NCBI RefSeq assembly: GCF_004803695.1
Contig: NZ_CP039393.1
Span: 186,001 to 250,000, forward strand
Origin: Muribaculum gordoncarteri
GTDB taxonomy: Bacteria; Bacteroidota; Bacteroidia; Bacteroidales; Muribaculaceae
DNA length: 64,000 bases
Direction: 5' to 3'
Made by a program: the position numbers and the translations under genes. Positions 25,610-34,500 of the stretch are shown in pieces. The notes under the pieces were generated by a model. That model was not told the origin of the DNA and did no database searches. It saw nothing but the letters and a program-made list of their open reading frames with translations. Each line of letters begins with the position of its first letter. Position 1 is the stretch's first letter.

Positions 25610-26629
25610 ATGATACGATTTGCTTTTTTCAGGTTGTTGCCTATTGTGGCTATGTTTATGGCGGGTCTTGATGCGTTTGCCGCTGATGAAGTCGATTACC
25701 GGCCCAATGTGCACGGAACTATACGTTCGCGATTTGAGGTGGCCACGGAGTCGGGCGACTATCGTTTTCAGGTGCGTAACGCACGAGTCAGCATCGATGG
25801 CATGGTTGCGCCGTCGATAAACTACTACATCAATACCGATTTCTGCGACAGGGGAAAGATAAAGATTCTCGATGTGTGGGCGCGAATGCGCATAATGCAG
25901 GGATTGTCGGTTCAGGCCGGACAGTTCAGAATGCCTTTTGGCGTCGACCCGTTCCGTGGCCCCAACAGCTACTATTTTGCCAATCGATCGTTCATAGGCA
26001 AGGATGTGTGTAATGTCCGTGCCGTGGGTGCGAAATTGTCCTACGACTTCTCCGAGATACCGCTTGTGGTAGAGTTCGGAGCCTTCAACCCCACTACCAT
26101 AGGCGATCATTCGGGATGGAACAAGTCGCTTGCTTTTGCCGGCAAGGCTACCTATACACTGGGCAATGTCAAACTCTCGACAGGCGTTCAGTCGGTAATT
26201 CCCGATTCGATACGTGCCAATCTGATTGACGGCTGCGTAAGCTGGAGTGCCAATCGCTGGATGGTGGAGGGCGAATACATGTATAAGCACTACACCAACA
26301 GCAGTCACAAGCCATGTCACGCCTATAACTTCTTTGCAAGTTACTATATGCCCATAGAGGCCGGTGTCTTCAACCGATTGTCGTTTCAGGGCCGCTTTGA
26401 CGGCATGACCGCTCACAGCAATGGCAAGCGCAACGACGACGGAGTGCTCATAACCGATAATCCTCCACGTAATCGCGTTACGGTGGGTGCCACTATAAGT
26501 TACTATCGATCCAAGAATCTCTTTGTCGACCTTCGTGCCAATTATGAGTGTTATTTCTATCATCATGATGCGGTGACGACACCCGACAGCGGTGACAAGG
26601 CGGTGGTCGAACTCGTATTGCGATTCTGA
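25610..26629 (+). CDS. OprO/OprP-like outer-membrane porin
   Basis: 339 residues with a signal peptide ending DAFA. The mature protein is a beta-barrel with alternating strands and a terminal aromatic (VVELVLRF). The family phrases FQVRNARVSIDGMVAPSINY, LSVQAGQFRMPFG and FVDLRANYECY are typical of phosphate-selective porin O/P homologues in Bacteroidetes. Pore substrate unknown. A TAACTTCG variant of the -7 box precedes it near 25580. The preceding 25408-25609 stretch holds no gene. Confidence 0.85.
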   Translation: MIRFAFFRLLPIVAMFMAGLDAFAADEVDYRPNVHGTIRSRFEVATESGDYRFQVRNARVSIDGMVAPSINYYINTDFCDRGKIKILDVWARMRIMQGLSVQAGQFRMPFGVDPFRGPNSYYFANRSFIGKDVCNVRAVGAKLSYDFSEIPLVVEFGAFNPTTIGDHSGWNKSLAFAGKATYTLGNVKLSTGVQSVIPDSIRANLIDGCVSWSANRWMVEGEYMYKHYTNSSHKPCHAYNFFASYYMPIEAGVFNRLSFQGRFDGMTAHSNGKRNDDGVLITDNPPRNRVTVGATISYYRSKNLFVDLRANYECYFYHHDAVTTPDSGDKAVVELVLRF

Positions 26630-26693
26630 TTTGTCACGGATTTTTAGTAACTTCGCGTAATAAACAATACTCCATCTTAAACACAGCCGAGTT

Positions 26694-27377
26694 ATGAAAA
26701 TAGGTATAATCGTGGCCATGAGCAAGGAGCTCAACCTTCTGCTGCCGCTACTCAGCGATAAAAGTGAATTGACGGTCAATGACATCGTGTTTCATTGCGG
26801 AACCCTCCACGACAAGGATGTGGTGGTGATGCAGTGCGGCATCGGAAAGGTCAACGCCGCGATAGGCGCATTGACGATGATTGACAATTTCGGGCCTGAT
26901 CTCATCATCAACAGCGGAGTCGCCGGCGGTACCGGTTCCGAGGCAAAGATACTCGATGTAGTCGTGGGCGAGCGTGTGGCCTACCATGATGTGTGGTGTG
27001 GGCCATGTGCCGAGCGGGGCCAAATTCAGGGCATGCCCAAGTTCTTCACCGCTCCCGCCGAGATAATCGAGCTTCCGTGTCTTGAACGTGACGAGCACAT
27101 AAAGCGAGGCCTTATAGCATCGGGCGATATGTTTGTCGACAATCCCGAGGAGGTGTCACGCATCAAGAGCCTCTATCCCGATGTGCTTGCCGTTGACATG
27201 GAGTCGGCTGCCATTGCCCAGGTGTGTCACATCAAGCAGGTGCCCTTTGTGAGTCTTCGCGTAATCAGCGATACTCCCGGAGAGAGCGACGACAATACCG
27301 CACAGTATGAAAACTTCTGGGAAACGGCTCCGTTGCACACATTCAACATTCTCAACACTTTGCTGTTTAATCTTTAA
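26694..27377 (+). CDS. mtnN: 5'-methylthioadenosine/S-adenosylhomocysteine nucleosidase
   Basis: 227 residues of the PNP/UDP phosphorylase fold: KIGIIVAMSKELNLLL at the N-terminus, GIGKVNAA, INSGVAGG, the substrate-binding DMESAAIAQVC and the SDTPGESD segment containing the catalytic Asp. The enzyme cleaves adenine from SAH and MTA. Its product, S-ribosylhomocysteine, is the substrate of the next gene, luxS, 15 bases downstream. Together they form the activated-methyl recycling and AI-2 branch. Confidence 0.95.
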   Translation: MKIGIIVAMSKELNLLLPLLSDKSELTVNDIVFHCGTLHDKDVVVMQCGIGKVNAAIGALTMIDNFGPDLIINSGVAGGTGSEAKILDVVVGERVAYHDVWCGPCAERGQIQGMPKFFTAPAEIIELPCLERDEHIKRGLIASGDMFVDNPEEVSRIKSLYPDVLAVDMESAAIAQVCHIKQVPFVSLRVISDTPGESDDNTAQYENFWETAPLHTFNILNTLLFNL

Positions 27378-27392
27378 AGACAGCTTATCTTT

Positions 27393-27875
27393 ATGGAAAA
27401 AATTGCAAGTTTCAAGGTTAATCACCTCACGTTGCTTCGCGGTGTGTATGTGTCGCGAAAGGATACCACGCCTTCGGGCGATGTCATTACAACATTTGAT
27501 ATACGCATGACCGAGCCTAATCGTCAGGCACCTCTGTCGGGAAAGGCTCTCCATGCCATTGAGCATCTTGCCGCAACTTATCTGCGCAATCATCCTCAGT
27601 GGCGTGACAAGGTGATATATTGGGGCCCGATGGGATGCCGCACCGGCAAATATCTGCTGCTTAGCGGCGATTATGAGAGTGCCGACATTGTTCCGTTGAT
27701 GAGGGAAACATTCCGTTTCATTGCCGATTTCGAGGGTGACATTCCCGGCGCATCACCGCGTGACTGCGGCAATTACACCTACATGGATCTTCCCGAAGCC
27801 AAGAAGGAGGCGCTTAAGTATCTTGAGGAAATTCTCGACAACATAACTCCCCAGCAGCTCAACTATCCTGACTGA
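27393..27875 (+). CDS. luxS: S-ribosylhomocysteine lyase LuxS
   Basis: 160 residues, standard length. Metal ligands are in HAIEHLAA (HxxxH pattern; most LuxS have HTIEHL) and in DCGNY (Cys); the catalytic Cys is in GPMGCRTG. The enzyme converts S-ribosylhomocysteine to homocysteine and DPD, precursor of AI-2. The operon with mtnN gives complete SAH detoxification. The following AlbA_2 gene starts after 16 bases and is probably cotranscribed. Confidence 0.96.
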   Translation: MEKIASFKVNHLTLLRGVYVSRKDTTPSGDVITTFDIRMTEPNRQAPLSGKALHAIEHLAATYLRNHPQWRDKVIYWGPMGCRTGKYLLLSGDYESADIVPLMRETFRFIADFEGDIPGASPRDCGNYTYMDLPEAKKEALKYLEEILDNITPQQLNYPD

Positions 27876-27891
27876 TCTCGATTGGTGTGCG

Positions 27892-28548
27892 ATGAAGGAC
27901 ATAAAGGCTATTAAGGGTAAATATTACATTCACAGCCTCATCAGTGAGGGCGAACATGAGCATCAGGACTTTAAGTTTGCCATAACCGATGCGGCCAAAA
28001 TCGCACATTCCATATCGGCGTTTGCCAACAACGACGGCGGGCGGCTCCTTATAGGTGTAAAGGACAACGGTAACATTGCCGGAGTGCGCAACGAGGAGGA
28101 CATCTACGTGATCGAGCAGGCGGCTCAGATGTATTGTCACCCTCCGCAGGATGTGAAGATGACCGCCTTTTCGGTCGAGGGCGGGGCAATGGTGTTGCGT
28201 GCCGAGATTATGCGTGCCGAGCGTCGGCCGGTTTTTGCACGTGACATCGACGGAAAGTTTCGTGCTTACTATCGTGTAAAGGATGAAAACATCGTGGCTC
28301 CGGCGATTATGGTTCGCGCATGGCAGCGTAAGCAGGCCGATGACGGATGCATATTCTCGCTGTCGGATGCCGAAACTGCTTTGTTGCGTTATCTTGACGA
28401 GTGGGGTATGACTACGGTTGACGACTATATGCACGGCGCTCACATAAGCCGTGAAACAGCCGAGGAAATTATCGTGCGGTTGTGTGCCATGGATGTGCTG
28501 GAGTTTGTATATACCGGCTCGGAATTCAAGGTTGTGAGAGCCGAGTAA
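27892..28548 (+). CDS. AlbA_2 (Schlafen-like) putative DNA/nucleotide-binding protein
   Basis: 218 residues. The AlbA_2 domain is at about 15-135: EHEHQDFKFAI, ISAFANNDGGRLLIGVKDNG and the trailing AYYRVKDENIVA. The C-terminal 80 residues read as a winged helix (LLRYLDEWGMTTVDDYM, ISRETAEEIIVRLCAMDVLE). Such proteins are usually called 'ATP-binding' in Bacteroidetes genomes; a direct role is not established. It sits 16 bases after luxS. Confidence 0.85.
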   Translation: MKDIKAIKGKYYIHSLISEGEHEHQDFKFAITDAAKIAHSISAFANNDGGRLLIGVKDNGNIAGVRNEEDIYVIEQAAQMYCHPPQDVKMTAFSVEGGAMVLRAEIMRAERRPVFARDIDGKFRAYYRVKDENIVAPAIMVRAWQRKQADDGCIFSLSDAETALLRYLDEWGMTTVDDYMHGAHISRETAEEIIVRLCAMDVLEFVYTGSEFKVVRAE

Positions 28549-28626
28549 TCGGAATTGATTAGATATAGTGATGAAAACGGAGTAAAATTACTTGTTTTTA
28601 GGTATGGTGAAGGTTGTATATATGGA

Positions 28627-28634
28627 GTAACTTT
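28627..28634 (+). promoter_or_regulatory. TAACTTTG -7 box upstream of a 200-nt leader or RNA
   Basis: Perfect TAACTTTG with no coding start until 28873. Transcription should begin near 28641, at the left edge of the structured stretch described next. Confidence 0.5.
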
Positions 28635-28640
28635 GCATCC

Positions 28641-28840
28641 GGATAATTATACGAATTTATACCTCGTACCCCAGTGTTAACAAATATTGGGCGACAGAGT
28701 TTTGGCGCGGGCTTCATTTTCATTCATGGGAATAAGGTCCGCGTTCTTGATTTTATGATAATGTTTTAACCTCAGTATGTTAGGGCAGGGGGTAAATTTT
28801 GTTAATGATAAAACCAATCGATGGGTAAATCCATTTTTTA
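28641..28840 (+). ncRNA. candidate structured small RNA (6S-like rod?)
   Basis: In the 324-nt gap between the AlbA_2 and thioredoxin genes. Outer stem TACCCC (28666-28671) with GGGGTA (28788-28793). An imperfect A/T stem around GTTAAC and GTTTTAAC is followed by a nine-bp inner stem, GGCGCGGGC (28703-28711) with GTCCGCGTT (28736-28744). The weak terminator-like hairpin ATGG/CCAT with T6 lies at about 28820-28838. Size, single rod shape and own promoter resemble 6S RNA, but I cannot confirm a family. It could instead be the thioredoxin leader. Confidence 0.35.
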
Positions 28841-28872
28841 ATTATAAGTTTAATTTTAAATGATTGGATTTT

Positions 28873-29166
28873 ATGGATTACAATGAAGTTATCAATAGCG
28901 AGCCCGTAGTACTTGTTGAGTTTTATGCATCGTGGTGCCCTCACTGCCAGCGCATGATGCCGGTAGTTGAGCAGGTGAAGGAGCTGCTTCAGGGACGCGT
29001 CAAGGTGTATCAGTTTGACATTGACGAGAATAAATCGAAAGCAGGCGAAGCCGAAGTGGAATCGGTGCCTACATTCATCATCTATCGCAACGGCAAGGAG
29101 ATGTGGCGTAACAGCGGAGAGATGGAGGGCGAAGTTCTGCTGAGCAAGATTGAATCGGTTCTCTGA
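28873..29166 (+). CDS. thioredoxin-fold protein (WCPHC)
   Basis: 97 residues from the ATG at 28873; a TTG nine bases upstream is in frame but unlikely. Thioredoxin fold with active site ASWCPHCQRMMPVV; the CPHC pair is like DsbA rather than the CGPC of canonical thioredoxin, implying a more oxidising site. The cis-Pro loop VESVPTFIIY is present. No signal peptide, so it acts in the cytoplasm. It precedes the C39-like/VKOR gene by 11 bases, which fits a disulfide-linked operon. Confidence 0.88.
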   Translation: MDYNEVINSEPVVLVEFYASWCPHCQRMMPVVEQVKELLQGRVKVYQFDIDENKSKAGEAEVESVPTFIIYRNGKEMWRNSGEMEGEVLLSKIESVL

Positions 29167-29177
29167 TAGCAACGGCC

Positions 29178-30218
29178 ATGTCACACAAGTCGGGCACTAC
29201 ATTATTCTCCGATTTCCTTGAAGAGTTGGGCGTAAGGCACACTGTTGAATATTCTGACCGACAATTCAACAGCATGCCTTTCAAGTCGTTGTTCGGCTTG
29301 TCGAAGCTGTTGCAGCAGTATGGTGTCGACAGCGAGGGTGTTCAGCTTGGCGACAAGAGGGAGATCATGAAGTTGTCGGCTCCGTTTCTGGCCCGCACAA
29401 AGGGCGGATTTGTAATCGTGACCCGAGTCACGCCCGTTGCCGTGAATTACGTGACGCAGGGTGTGAGCGAGTCCATGTCGCTGGGCGAATTCATGAAGGT
29501 GTGGTCGGGAATGGTATTCCTTGCATTTCCCGGCGACAAGGCCGTTGAGCCCGATTATGCCGCGCACCACCGTGACGAGCTGCTGGCAAAGGCCAAAGGA
29601 TGGTTGATGTGGGGCGGTGTCATAGCACTGTTCTTATATCTCGTTATAAACAACGGCATATATCGTCACATCTCTACCGTGTTATTGACTATCCTTGACA
29701 TCGGTGGACTGTATCTGACCTATCTGCTGCTTCAGAAGTCGCTTAAGATCAAGAATCCCACAGCCGACCGAGTGTGCGGTGTGCTTCAGGAGGGAGGATG
29801 TGACAGTGTCCTTGAAATGAAGGCATCCAAGTTCTTCGGCATCTTCAGTTGGAGCGAAGTCGGGTTTGCATATTTTTCGGTAAGCCTGCTCGCTCTGCTC
29901 ATGTTTCCTCAGTGGATACGCTATCTTGCGTTATGTAATGTGTGCTGCCTCCCGTTTACATTCTGGAGTATATTGTATCAGCGATTCCGCGCCCACAAGT
30001 GGTGTACGCTGTGTGTCAGCGTGCAGGCAACGTTGTGGCTGCTGTTTTTCTGCTATCTTTCGGGCGGATGGCTCAAGGGCGTTTTCCCGTTGAGGATCGA
30101 ATTCTTTGTGCTTGGCGTCACCTACCTTACGGTGCTGTTGCTGCTGAACAAGATTATGCCCCAATTTGACAATACGGTTGTAAACTATGAAAGCAATGAA
30201 ACGAATAGTCAAGCCTGA
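29178..30218 (+). CDS. C39-like/VKOR-family membrane protein
   Basis: 346 residues. The first 120 residues resemble a peptidase C39 domain (TVEYSDRQFNSMPFKSLFGL, LLQQYGVDSEGVQL, GGFVIVTRVTPVAVNYV) but I see no catalytic Cys at the expected place, so it is probably a degenerate binding domain. Five or more transmembrane helices follow with a VKOR-like region: CGVLQEGGCDSVL, CNVCCLPF and the WCTLC redox pair. VKOR homologues feed electrons from disulfide formation into quinones. The neighbouring thioredoxin supports a redox role. The 56-aa ORF that follows overlaps its 3' end. Confidence 0.82.
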   Translation: MSHKSGTTLFSDFLEELGVRHTVEYSDRQFNSMPFKSLFGLSKLLQQYGVDSEGVQLGDKREIMKLSAPFLARTKGGFVIVTRVTPVAVNYVTQGVSESMSLGEFMKVWSGMVFLAFPGDKAVEPDYAAHHRDELLAKAKGWLMWGGVIALFLYLVINNGIYRHISTVLLTILDIGGLYLTYLLLQKSLKIKNPTADRVCGVLQEGGCDSVLEMKASKFFGIFSWSEVGFAYFSVSLLALLMFPQWIRYLALCNVCCLPFTFWSILYQRFRAHKWCTLCVSVQATLWLLFFCYLSGGWLKGVFPLRIEFFVLGVTYLTVLLLLNKIMPQFDNTVVNYESNETNSQA

Positions 30219-30357
30219 GCTTCCCGATGCCAAGGTGCTGTCGCCGCTTGAATTGAATAAGTATCGATTCTCCGACAAGCACACCGTGCTTACTCCCGAT
30301 CAGCTTGAAAAACTTGCAGCGTCGGATGCTGATGTTGAGGAGAGTAAGCCGCAATAA
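30187..30357 (+). CDS. 56-aa protein overlapping the VKOR gene
   Basis: The ATG at 30187 lies inside the last 32 bases of the VKOR gene in another frame (an ATG at 30196 is an alternative). The frame codes for 56 residues: a basic start (MKAMKRIVKPELPDAKVL), a central SPLELNKYRFSDKHTVLTPD and a helical acidic end (LEKLAASDADVEESKPQ). No signal peptide or hydrophobic segment. Its placement downstream of a C39-like/VKOR protein suggests a peptide substrate or partner; this is inference and no family is recognised. Confidence 0.55.
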   Translation: MKAMKRIVKPELPDAKVLSPLELNKYRFSDKHTVLTPDQLEKLAASDADVEESKPQ

Positions 30358-30382
30358 ATGCGTTACATTGCAAAAAATTGAT

Positions 30383-30390
30383 TACTTTTG
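30383..30390 (+). promoter_or_regulatory. TACTTTTG -7 box for the threonine aldolase gene
   Basis: TACTTTTG fits TAnnTTTG and ends 26 bases before the ATG at 30417. Confidence 0.45.
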
Positions 30391-30416
30391 TCACTGCATA
30401 ACATTATTTATTGGAA

Positions 30417-31442
30417 ATGATATATTTTGACAGTGACTACATGACGGGGGCACATCCCCTGGTTATTAAGCGTCTTAATGAAACCAACAGCCTGCACACC
30501 GTGGGCTACGGGCGTGACGAGTTTACAGCCGAGGCAAGGCGCATGATTCTTGATGCTTGCGGAATTGATGACGGCGAGGTCTATTTCCTGGAGGGCGGCA
30601 CTCAGACCAATGCCGTGGTTATCGATCGCCTGCTTGACCATAACGACGGCGTGATTGCAACCGATACCGCTCACATAAACGTGCATGAGGCTGGTGCGAT
30701 TGAGGCTACGGGTCACAAGGTGTTGGCGTTACCTAATCATGATGGAAAATTGAGAGCCTGTGACATCCGCGATTACATTGCCGATTTCTATCGTGACGAC
30801 ACGCATCACTACATGGTGCGTCCCGCCATGGTCTATATATCCTATCCCACCGAGCTTGGCACCATATACTCGCGTGACGAGCTTGAGGCCATTTCAAGTG
30901 TGTGCCGCGAAGCCGATGTGCCGTTATATATCGATGGCGCGCGTCTTGCCTATGGACTTGCCGCCGAGGGGGCCGACCTGTCACTGAAGGACATTGCATC
31001 GTTGTGTGATGTGTTCTATATAGGAGGCACCAAGTGCGGTGCGCTTTTCGGCGAGGCTGTGGTGACGCGCCGTCCCGAACTGTTGCCTCGATTCGTGTCG
31101 CTTATAAAGCTTCGTGGAGCCACGCTTGCCAAGGGGCGTTTGCTCGGTGTGCAATTCTCGACGCTGTTTACCGATGATCTGTATTGCTCAATCGGGCGTC
31201 ATGCAGTGGCACTTGCCATGAAGTTAAAATCGGGATTTGTCAAGAAAGGCTATCGATTGTACATGGATTCACCCACCAATCAGCAATTTTTCGTCATGCC
31301 CAATGATAAGATTGACGAGTTGAGGGAAGTTGCGTCATTTGAACTGTGGGGTCCCAAGGGCGATGTGGAAACACCGGTGCGATTTGTTACCGACTGGGCC
31401 ACTACCGAGCGTGACATCGATGAGCTGATTGCTGCGCTTTAA
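30417..31442 (+). CDS. low-specificity L-threonine aldolase (PLP-dependent)
   Basis: 341 residues from the ATG at 30417; an upstream TTG at 30411 is in frame. Fold type I PLP enzyme of the aldolase family: MIYFDSDYMTGAHPLV at the start, GYGRDEFT, the Asp of LYIDGARL, and the Schiff-base lysine in YIGGTKCG. It cleaves threonine or allo-threonine to glycine and acetaldehyde. Monocistronic between its own promoter and a strong terminator. Confidence 0.93.
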   Translation: MIYFDSDYMTGAHPLVIKRLNETNSLHTVGYGRDEFTAEARRMILDACGIDDGEVYFLEGGTQTNAVVIDRLLDHNDGVIATDTAHINVHEAGAIEATGHKVLALPNHDGKLRACDIRDYIADFYRDDTHHYMVRPAMVYISYPTELGTIYSRDELEAISSVCREADVPLYIDGARLAYGLAAEGADLSLKDIASLCDVFYIGGTKCGALFGEAVVTRRPELLPRFVSLIKLRGATLAKGRLLGVQFSTLFTDDLYCSIGRHAVALAMKLKSGFVKKGYRLYMDSPTNQQFFVMPNDKIDELREVASFELWGPKGDVETPVRFVTDWATTERDIDELIAAL

Positions 31443-31457
31443 TTTAGCGATAACATA

Positions 31458-31508
31458 ATACCGGCCGACGGGTTAGTGACATTCACTCCGTCGGCCGGTA
31501 TATTTTTT
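31458..31508 (+). terminator. intrinsic terminator of threonine aldolase
   Basis: Perfect 14-bp stem ATACCGGCCGACGG (31458-31471) with its complement at 31488-31501 and T6 at 31503-31508. On the opposite strand the stem is not followed by T, so it mainly serves the + strand, although it also lies 20 bases past the tricorn gene. Confidence 0.9.
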
Positions 31509-31529
31509 ATTCAACAGTGAGTTGAGTTA

Positions 31530-34500
31530 CTATTCCACGCCAAGGTCCTTGAATGTGCGTGGTGCGGGAACGGGAGGCAGGGGTTTGCGGCTCTTAAGCT
31601 CTTCAAGTATCACTTCGATTGCCTTGTCGAGTTGCTGGTCGATACCCATTTGCTCCTTTATGGGGTCGTTGTCGATGAGAATGTCGGGGTCGACACCGTG
31701 ATTCTCCACAATCCACTGGCCGGTCTTGGCATCGTAATTGGTGAAGAATGGGACTCTTACATCGGTGCCGTCCATGTAGGGGAGCGAACCGCTGATGCCG
31801 ATTATGCCTCCCCATGTGCGGGTACCTACCACTTTACCAAGACCTGTGGCCTTGAAGCTCCACGGGAAGAGGTCGCCGTCAGATGCCGAATACTTGTTGA
31901 TAAGCAGAACCTTCGGTCCCACAAGTGTTGCATCGGGTATTGTCCCCACTTTGGACGATGTGCGGCTCATGGTCATGCGGTAGGGTTCGCGCAGAAGTCG
32001 CTCGATGAGCATAGGCGACACGTTGCCGCCACCGTTGGCACGGTCGTCGATAATGAGTGCCTCTTTGTCGAGCTGGGGATAGAAGTAACGCGCAAACTCG
32101 TTAAGACCCTCGGGACCCATGTCGGGAACATAGATGTAACCTACGCGTCCGTTGGTGGCTTTCTCCACTTTCTTGATGTTGTTCTGCACCCAGTTGTAGT
32201 GATAGAGCGGCTCTTCGTCGGCTATCGGCTCCACTACGATTTTGTGGGCGCCCTTCTCCGACGGTGTCGAGTTTACGGTGAGCTCGGTGAGCACGTTGGC
32301 TTTGCCTATGAGCAGGGTGTAGATGTTGTCGGTTTCGGTGGTGGGCACGCCGTCGATAGCCACGATGTAGTCGCCTTCGGCCACCTCTACTCCGGGTTCG
32401 GCAAGTGGTGAGCGTAACGAGCGGCTGTAGACAGCTCCGGGTATTATCTTGTCGATGCGGTAGTAGCCGCTCTTGTCACGGCTGAGCTCGGCGCCGAGAA
32501 GTCCCATGGGAATGCGCGTGATAGTCTTTATCTGGCCGGGGTTTACGTATGCGTGACCGCATGCGAGTTCGGCGATCATCTCGCCTATGATGTAGTTGAG
32601 GTCGTAGCGGGTCTTGGCGTAGGGGAGCAGTGCCGCATATTTCTTCTTTATTGCGTTCCAGTCGACTCCGTGCATGTTCTCAAGATAGAAGCCGTCGCGG
32701 AATGCACGCCATGTTTCATCGAATATCTGAGGCCATTCCTGGGCATAGTCTACCGGAGCTATCATGTTGCTCAAGTCGACGCTCTTGCCGAGCTTGACAT
32801 TTGACATCGGAAGATCGGTGATGTAGAGGTTGCCGCGGGAGTAGAATGTCGCCTTCCTGCCGTCGGGTGACACTGACATCGAAGCGCCGTCGGCAATATT
32901 GGTGTTTTCGCCTTTCTCGAGGTCAAACATGTTCACGCTTCCACCGTTGCGGTACCACACTTTCTTTCCGTTGGAGTATATGGGGCTGTAGTTGCCCGAT
33001 GCGAGAGGAAGCTTTACAAGTCGTGACGGTAGTCCGTCGGTGTCGATGTTCACTGTCGATGAAGCCTTGGCAGGTTCGTCGGCTTTTGCTTCGGGTGCTT
33101 TGACCGGATCCTTGTCATCTGATGGAAGCAACGGTGACGGGGTTGACTTGTCAAGCAATGCGATGTACACACCTCCCATGCGGTTGTAGACATGGTTCCA
33201 CTCAGTCTGTCCGTAGGTGGGATTGAAGTCACGTTCCGATGTGAATATGATGTAACGGCCGTCGGAACTGAAAATGGGTGACGATGAGTCATACCACTTT
33301 TCAGTGACGGGATATTCCTTGCCTGAAGTGAGGTCGTAGACATAGATGACGTTCATGTTGTTGGCTCCCGATTTGGTGTAGGTTATCCATCGGCTGTCGG
33401 GTGAGTAATTTACCTGATAGAATTCGCCTTCGGGATTCTGCATGATTGTGCGCTTGCTGCCCGAAGCGGCGTCGATCTCCACGATGCGGTTCTTGCGGTC
33501 GGTGTAAAGAATCTTCTTGCTGTCGGGGCTCCAGTTGATTGAGCGGATGTAGGTGTCGTTGTCCTTGGTGAGCTGACGCGGCTTGCCGCCTTCGACATCC
33601 TGCAGCCACACTTCGGTTTCACCCGTGCGGTCGCTTATGTAGGCGATGTGCTTTCCGTCGGGACTCCATGATGCGTCACGCTCGTTGGCTCCCGGAGTGC
33701 GCGTTATGTTGCGTGTCACGCCTTTTGATGCCGGCACATCGAAAACTTCGCCACGAGCCGTTACAGCCAGGCGGTGAGCGTCGGGCGATACCGAATATCC
33801 GCTTATGAAATCCTCAACGGGCATCATCTCCTTTCGGGCGATGGTGTTGTCGGAGGCAAGTGTTATGTTGATTTTCTGGGGTTGTGCGCCTGAGCGCGGG
33901 TCATACTTGTAGATGTAGCCTCCGTTCTCGTATACGATTATGTTGCCGTTGCTGCTCGGGAACTTGATGTCATATTCGGTGTAGTCGGTCACCTTGCGGG
34001 TTTGTCCCGACTTTGTGTTGTAGGCAAACAGATTCATCGTGCGGTCACGGTCGGAGATGAAGTATATCTCATCGCCGATCCACATCGGGATTATGTCCTG
34101 TGCCACATTGTCGGTGATGTTTTTTACGGTCTTGGCTGCCGGGTCGTAGATCCAGATATCGTCGGCCATTCCTCCTCGGTAATATTTCCAGTTGCGGAAC
34201 TCTCTCATCACGCGGTTGTAGGCAAGCTTCTTTCCGTCGGGTGAATAGGAGCAGAATCCGCCTTCGGGCAGGGGTATGGCGGTCGGCATTCCACCGTCGG
34301 GCGACACTGTCCACAGTTTGCCCTCAAAGCCGCTGCCGATGCGGTTGCGGTACACGATGCCCTTGCCGTCGGGCTGCCATGTCATGACGATGTTGTTGGG
34401 TCCCATGCGGTCGCCGAGGTCGTCACGTGAGTTGGTCGATGTGTAGGTGAGCCTTTCGGGTTCGCCTCCGTTGGCGGGAATCAGATATACTTCGGTGTTT

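Noticed and set aside
25568-26785. Long antisense frame (405 codons) opposite the porin and mtnN
   Set aside because: Lies wholly opposite two well-recognised genes, has no family features and no promoter; a codon-bias shadow.
30187-30357. Bacteriocin-type double-glycine leader in the 56-aa ORF
   Set aside because: No GG/GA cleavage motif is present, so the peptide is not called a C39 substrate.
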